Shown: one piece after another, positions 62,278-64,000 of the stretch | Layout of the letters: every line of letters starts with the position of its first letter | Numbering within the stretch: position 1 is the stretch's first letter | Origin: Nakamurella lactea DSM 19367 | GTDB lineage: Bacteria; Actinomycetota; Actinomycetes; Mycobacteriales; Nakamurellaceae | Assembly: GCF_000426645.1 (NCBI RefSeq) | Contig: NZ_KE384550.1 | Span: 146,733-210,732, forward strand | Direction: 5' to 3' | DNA: 64,000 bases | Position numbers and translations under genes: made by a program | The notes under the pieces: generated by a model | Told to the model about the DNA's origin: nothing | What the model saw: only the letters and a program-made list of their open reading frames with translations | Database searches by the model: none

Positions 62278-62743
62278 CGACGTCCGGGCCGGCCGGGATC
62301 TTGCGGAAGTCCCAGCTGACGATCTTGTCCGGGTCCAGCCGGAGCCAGGCGTGCTTGCCGTCGTAGTTCATCGCCGTGCCGTCGGGGGCCGTTCCACCGC
62401 CAGCAGCGCCACCGAAATACTTGGCGGAGAACATCTTCTCGACGATCTCGAGTGCTGCGACCGGCTCGCCGGTCCGGGGTACCTCACCGACCTGGGCGAC
62501 CCGGCCGGTGATCTCGACGCCACACAGCTGCTCATACTCGTGTCCGGCATCGACCACCAGGCCGATCCTGGGATCGGACATCACGTCGGCCCACCGTTGC
62601 GAGCGGGTGAGCGAATAGATCCAGACCTTCCCGCCGTGCCACAGGAACCAGAGCGCGGTGGCATGTGGACCGTGCGCGCCGACCGTCGCCACCCGGCAGG
62701 TCCGCTCCGTGGCGAGGAATTCGTCCCGCTCGGCCTCGGACAT
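62264..62743 (-). CDS. PPOX-class (FMN/F420-binding split-barrel) protein
   Basis: The 159-residue protein has [52 protein letters not shown]-type split-barrel order (strand, loop, strand). Such proteins bind FMN, F420 or haem and often act as nitro/quinone reductases or scavengers. ATG at 62743 is chosen; a GTG at 62776 would begin next to the thiolase stop. It lies 46 bp behind the thiolase and probably in its unit. Confidence 0.78.
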   Translation of the reverse strand: MSEAERDEFLATERTCRVATVGAHGPHATALWFLWHGGKVWIYSLTRSQRWADVMSDPRIGLVVDAGHEYEQLCGVEITGRVAQVGEVPRTGEPVAALEIVEKMFSAKYFGGAAGGGTAPDGTAMNYDGKHAWLRLDPDKIVSWDFRKIPAGPDVATSG

Positions 62744-62789
62744 GGCAATCCGACGGCCGCGGCGTTGCTGTGACACTTGCCGGCCCGGG

Positions 62790-63929
62790 TCAGAGCAGCT
62801 CGAGGATGGTGGCGTTGGCCTGGCCACCACCCTCGCACATGGTCTGCAGCCCGTACCGGATCCCGTTGTCCCGCATGTGGTGCACCAGGGTGGTCATCAG
62901 GCGCGCACCGGAGCCGCCGAGCGGGTGACCCAGGGCGATAGCGCCACCGTTGGGGTTGAGCCGGGCCGGATCGGCGCCGAGCTCGGCGAGCCATGCCAAC
63001 GGCACCGGCGCGAACGCCTCGTTCACCTCGTACGCGCCGATGTCGTCGATGGACAGACCGGAGCGCTGCAAGGCCTTCTGGGTCGCCGGAATCGGTGCCG
63101 TCAACATGATCACCGGATTCGCGCCGGCGAGCACCGCGGTATGTACCCGGACGATCGGCGTCAGCCCGTGTGCGGCAGCCAGCTCGCTGGTGGTGATCAG
63201 CATGGCGGCGCTGCCGTCCGAGATCTGCGAGCTGTTGCCGGCGGTGATGACGCCGTCCTCGGCGAACACCGTCCGCAGCCGACCCAGGCTCTCCAGGGTG
63301 CTGGACCGGATGCCCTCGTCGGCGGTGACGGTGCCGGTAGCGGTGGGCACCGGAGTGATCTGGGAGTCGAAGCGTCCGTCGGCGCGCGCCTTTGCCGCCT
63401 TCTCGTGCGACGCCACCGAGAACTCGTCCAGCCGGCCGCGCGACAGGCCCCACTGCTCGGCGATCATCTCCGCGCCGACTCCCTGATTGGGGGTCACCCC
63501 GCCGTAGCGGGCCAGCAGCTTGTCACCGAACGGATTCTGCCCGGCGGCATTGGAGCCGATCGGTATCCGGCTCATCGATTCGACGCCACCGGCGACCACG
63601 AAGTCGTACTGTCCGGAAATCACCCCGGCAGCGCCGAAATGCACTGCCTGCTGGGACGACCCGCACTGCCGGTCGATGGTCACGCCGGTGACGCTCTCCG
63701 GCCATCCGGCCGCCAGCACCGCATTACGGGCGATGTCGAAGGCCTGTTCACCGATCTGTCCGACGCATCCCCAGACGACGTCGTCGATCAGCGCGGGCTC
63801 CAGCCCGGTCCGGTCGGCGACGGCACCGAGTACGTGCGCGGAGAGCTCGACCGGATGAATCCCCGACAGTCCTCCGTTGCGCTTGCCGACCGGTGTCCGG
63901 ACGGCCTCCACGATCACCGCATCACGCAT
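62790..63929 (-). CDS. Thiolase (acetyl-CoA acyltransferase, FadA-type)
   Basis: The 379-residue thiolase has the nucleophile Cys89 (DRQCGSSQQ), NEAFAPV, His335 (GHPLGGSGAR) and Cys365 (CEGGGQA), the full catalytic set. It would cleave 3-ketoacyl-CoA with CoA, the last step of each beta-oxidation turn. ATG at 63929; promoter DNA is cut by the window end, and only a poor, wrongly spaced operator-like sequence is visible at 63946-63961. Confidence 0.92.
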   Translation of the reverse strand: MRDAVIVEAVRTPVGKRNGGLSGIHPVELSAHVLGAVADRTGLEPALIDDVVWGCVGQIGEQAFDIARNAVLAAGWPESVTGVTIDRQCGSSQQAVHFGAAGVISGQYDFVVAGGVESMSRIPIGSNAAGQNPFGDKLLARYGGVTPNQGVGAEMIAEQWGLSRGRLDEFSVASHEKAAKARADGRFDSQITPVPTATGTVTADEGIRSSTLESLGRLRTVFAEDGVITAGNSSQISDGSAAMLITTSELAAAHGLTPIVRVHTAVLAGANPVIMLTAPIPATQKALQRSGLSIDDIGAYEVNEAFAPVPLAWLAELGADPARLNPNGGAIALGHPLGGSGARLMTTLVHHMRDNGIRYGLQTMCEGGGQANATILELL

Positions 63930-64000
63930 CTGACAGTTCCTCTCTCAACCAGCATCCGTTGATCGGCGGTCCCGCCGACCACCCACCAGGCCCATATCCT
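63930..64000. other. Start of thiolase promoter region, cut by the window edge
   Basis: These 71 bp hold no gene. They contain CAACCAGCATCCGTTG (63946-63961), whose half-sites match the island operator but with 8 instead of 6 intervening bases, so it is not counted as a copy. Confidence 0.4.

Noticed and set aside
12650-63929. Identification of the regulon as the classical KstR or KstR2 cholesterol cluster
   Set aside because: The operator sequence is different and kstD, hsaABCD and kshB are not in the window; only the general gene families are shared.
63946-63961. CAACCAGCATCCGTTG before the thiolase
   Set aside because: Both half-sites are present, but the spacing is 8 bases rather than 6. 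A shifted site cannot be counted without binding data.

Overview
The window is high-GC DNA with GTG and TTG starts, many 4-bp ATGA/GTGA overlaps, F420-type (LLM and PPOX) flavoenzyme families, FadD/EchA/FadE-rich catabolism and a LAL-type regulator. All of this points to an actinobacterium. I cannot name the genus from sequence alone. No rRNA, tRNA, CRISPR, transposase or phage gene was seen.

Region 1 (1-12.6 kb) is unrelated to the rest. It holds a truncated secreted DUF11-repeat protein (minus strand), a LAL/MalT-type LuxR regulator, a compact phenolic-lipid/quinone-type cluster (UbiA prenyltransferase divergent from type III PKS, ICMT-like methyltransferase and FAD hydroxylase), a DUF1697 protein and a GH15 trehalase/glucoamylase-like enzyme.

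Region 2 (12.65-64 kb) is one large acyl-CoA catabolic island. It carries six acyl-CoA ligases, five enoyl-CoA hydratase/isomerase-family proteins, three acyl-CoA dehydrogenases (two as an overlapping pair), a MaoC-type hydratase, three intact SDRs and one truncated SDR, a nitronate-monooxygenase-like flavoprotein, a Rieske oxygenase, an IpdAB-like CoA-transferase-family pair, two LLM oxidoreductases, two carboxyltransferases (one with an N-terminal biotinyl domain), a HyuB(gamma)-HyuA pair, an alpha-methylacyl-CoA racemase, a thiolase, an MFS permease and a complete Liv-type ABC importer with two binding lipoproteins. One TetR regulator lies inside the island.

The main discovery is a 14-bp palindrome, CAACYnnnnRGTTG. 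I found 16 copies by eye, all in non-coding gaps between 14.5 and 61.2 kb and mostly in divergent promoter regions. Together they cover nearly every transcription unit of the island and none of region 1. This defines a single-regulator catabolic regulon, probably controlled by the TetR protein at 46515-47099, whose own promoter carries a copy. The gene set resembles actinobacterial steroid and bicyclic-ring (KstR/KstR2-type) pathways, but the operator differs and the steroid core genes are missing. My best inference is uptake, CoA activation, beta-oxidation and hydrolytic ring cleavage of an alicyclic, methyl-branched (terpenoid- or steroid-like) carboxylic acid. The substrate is not proven by the sequence.
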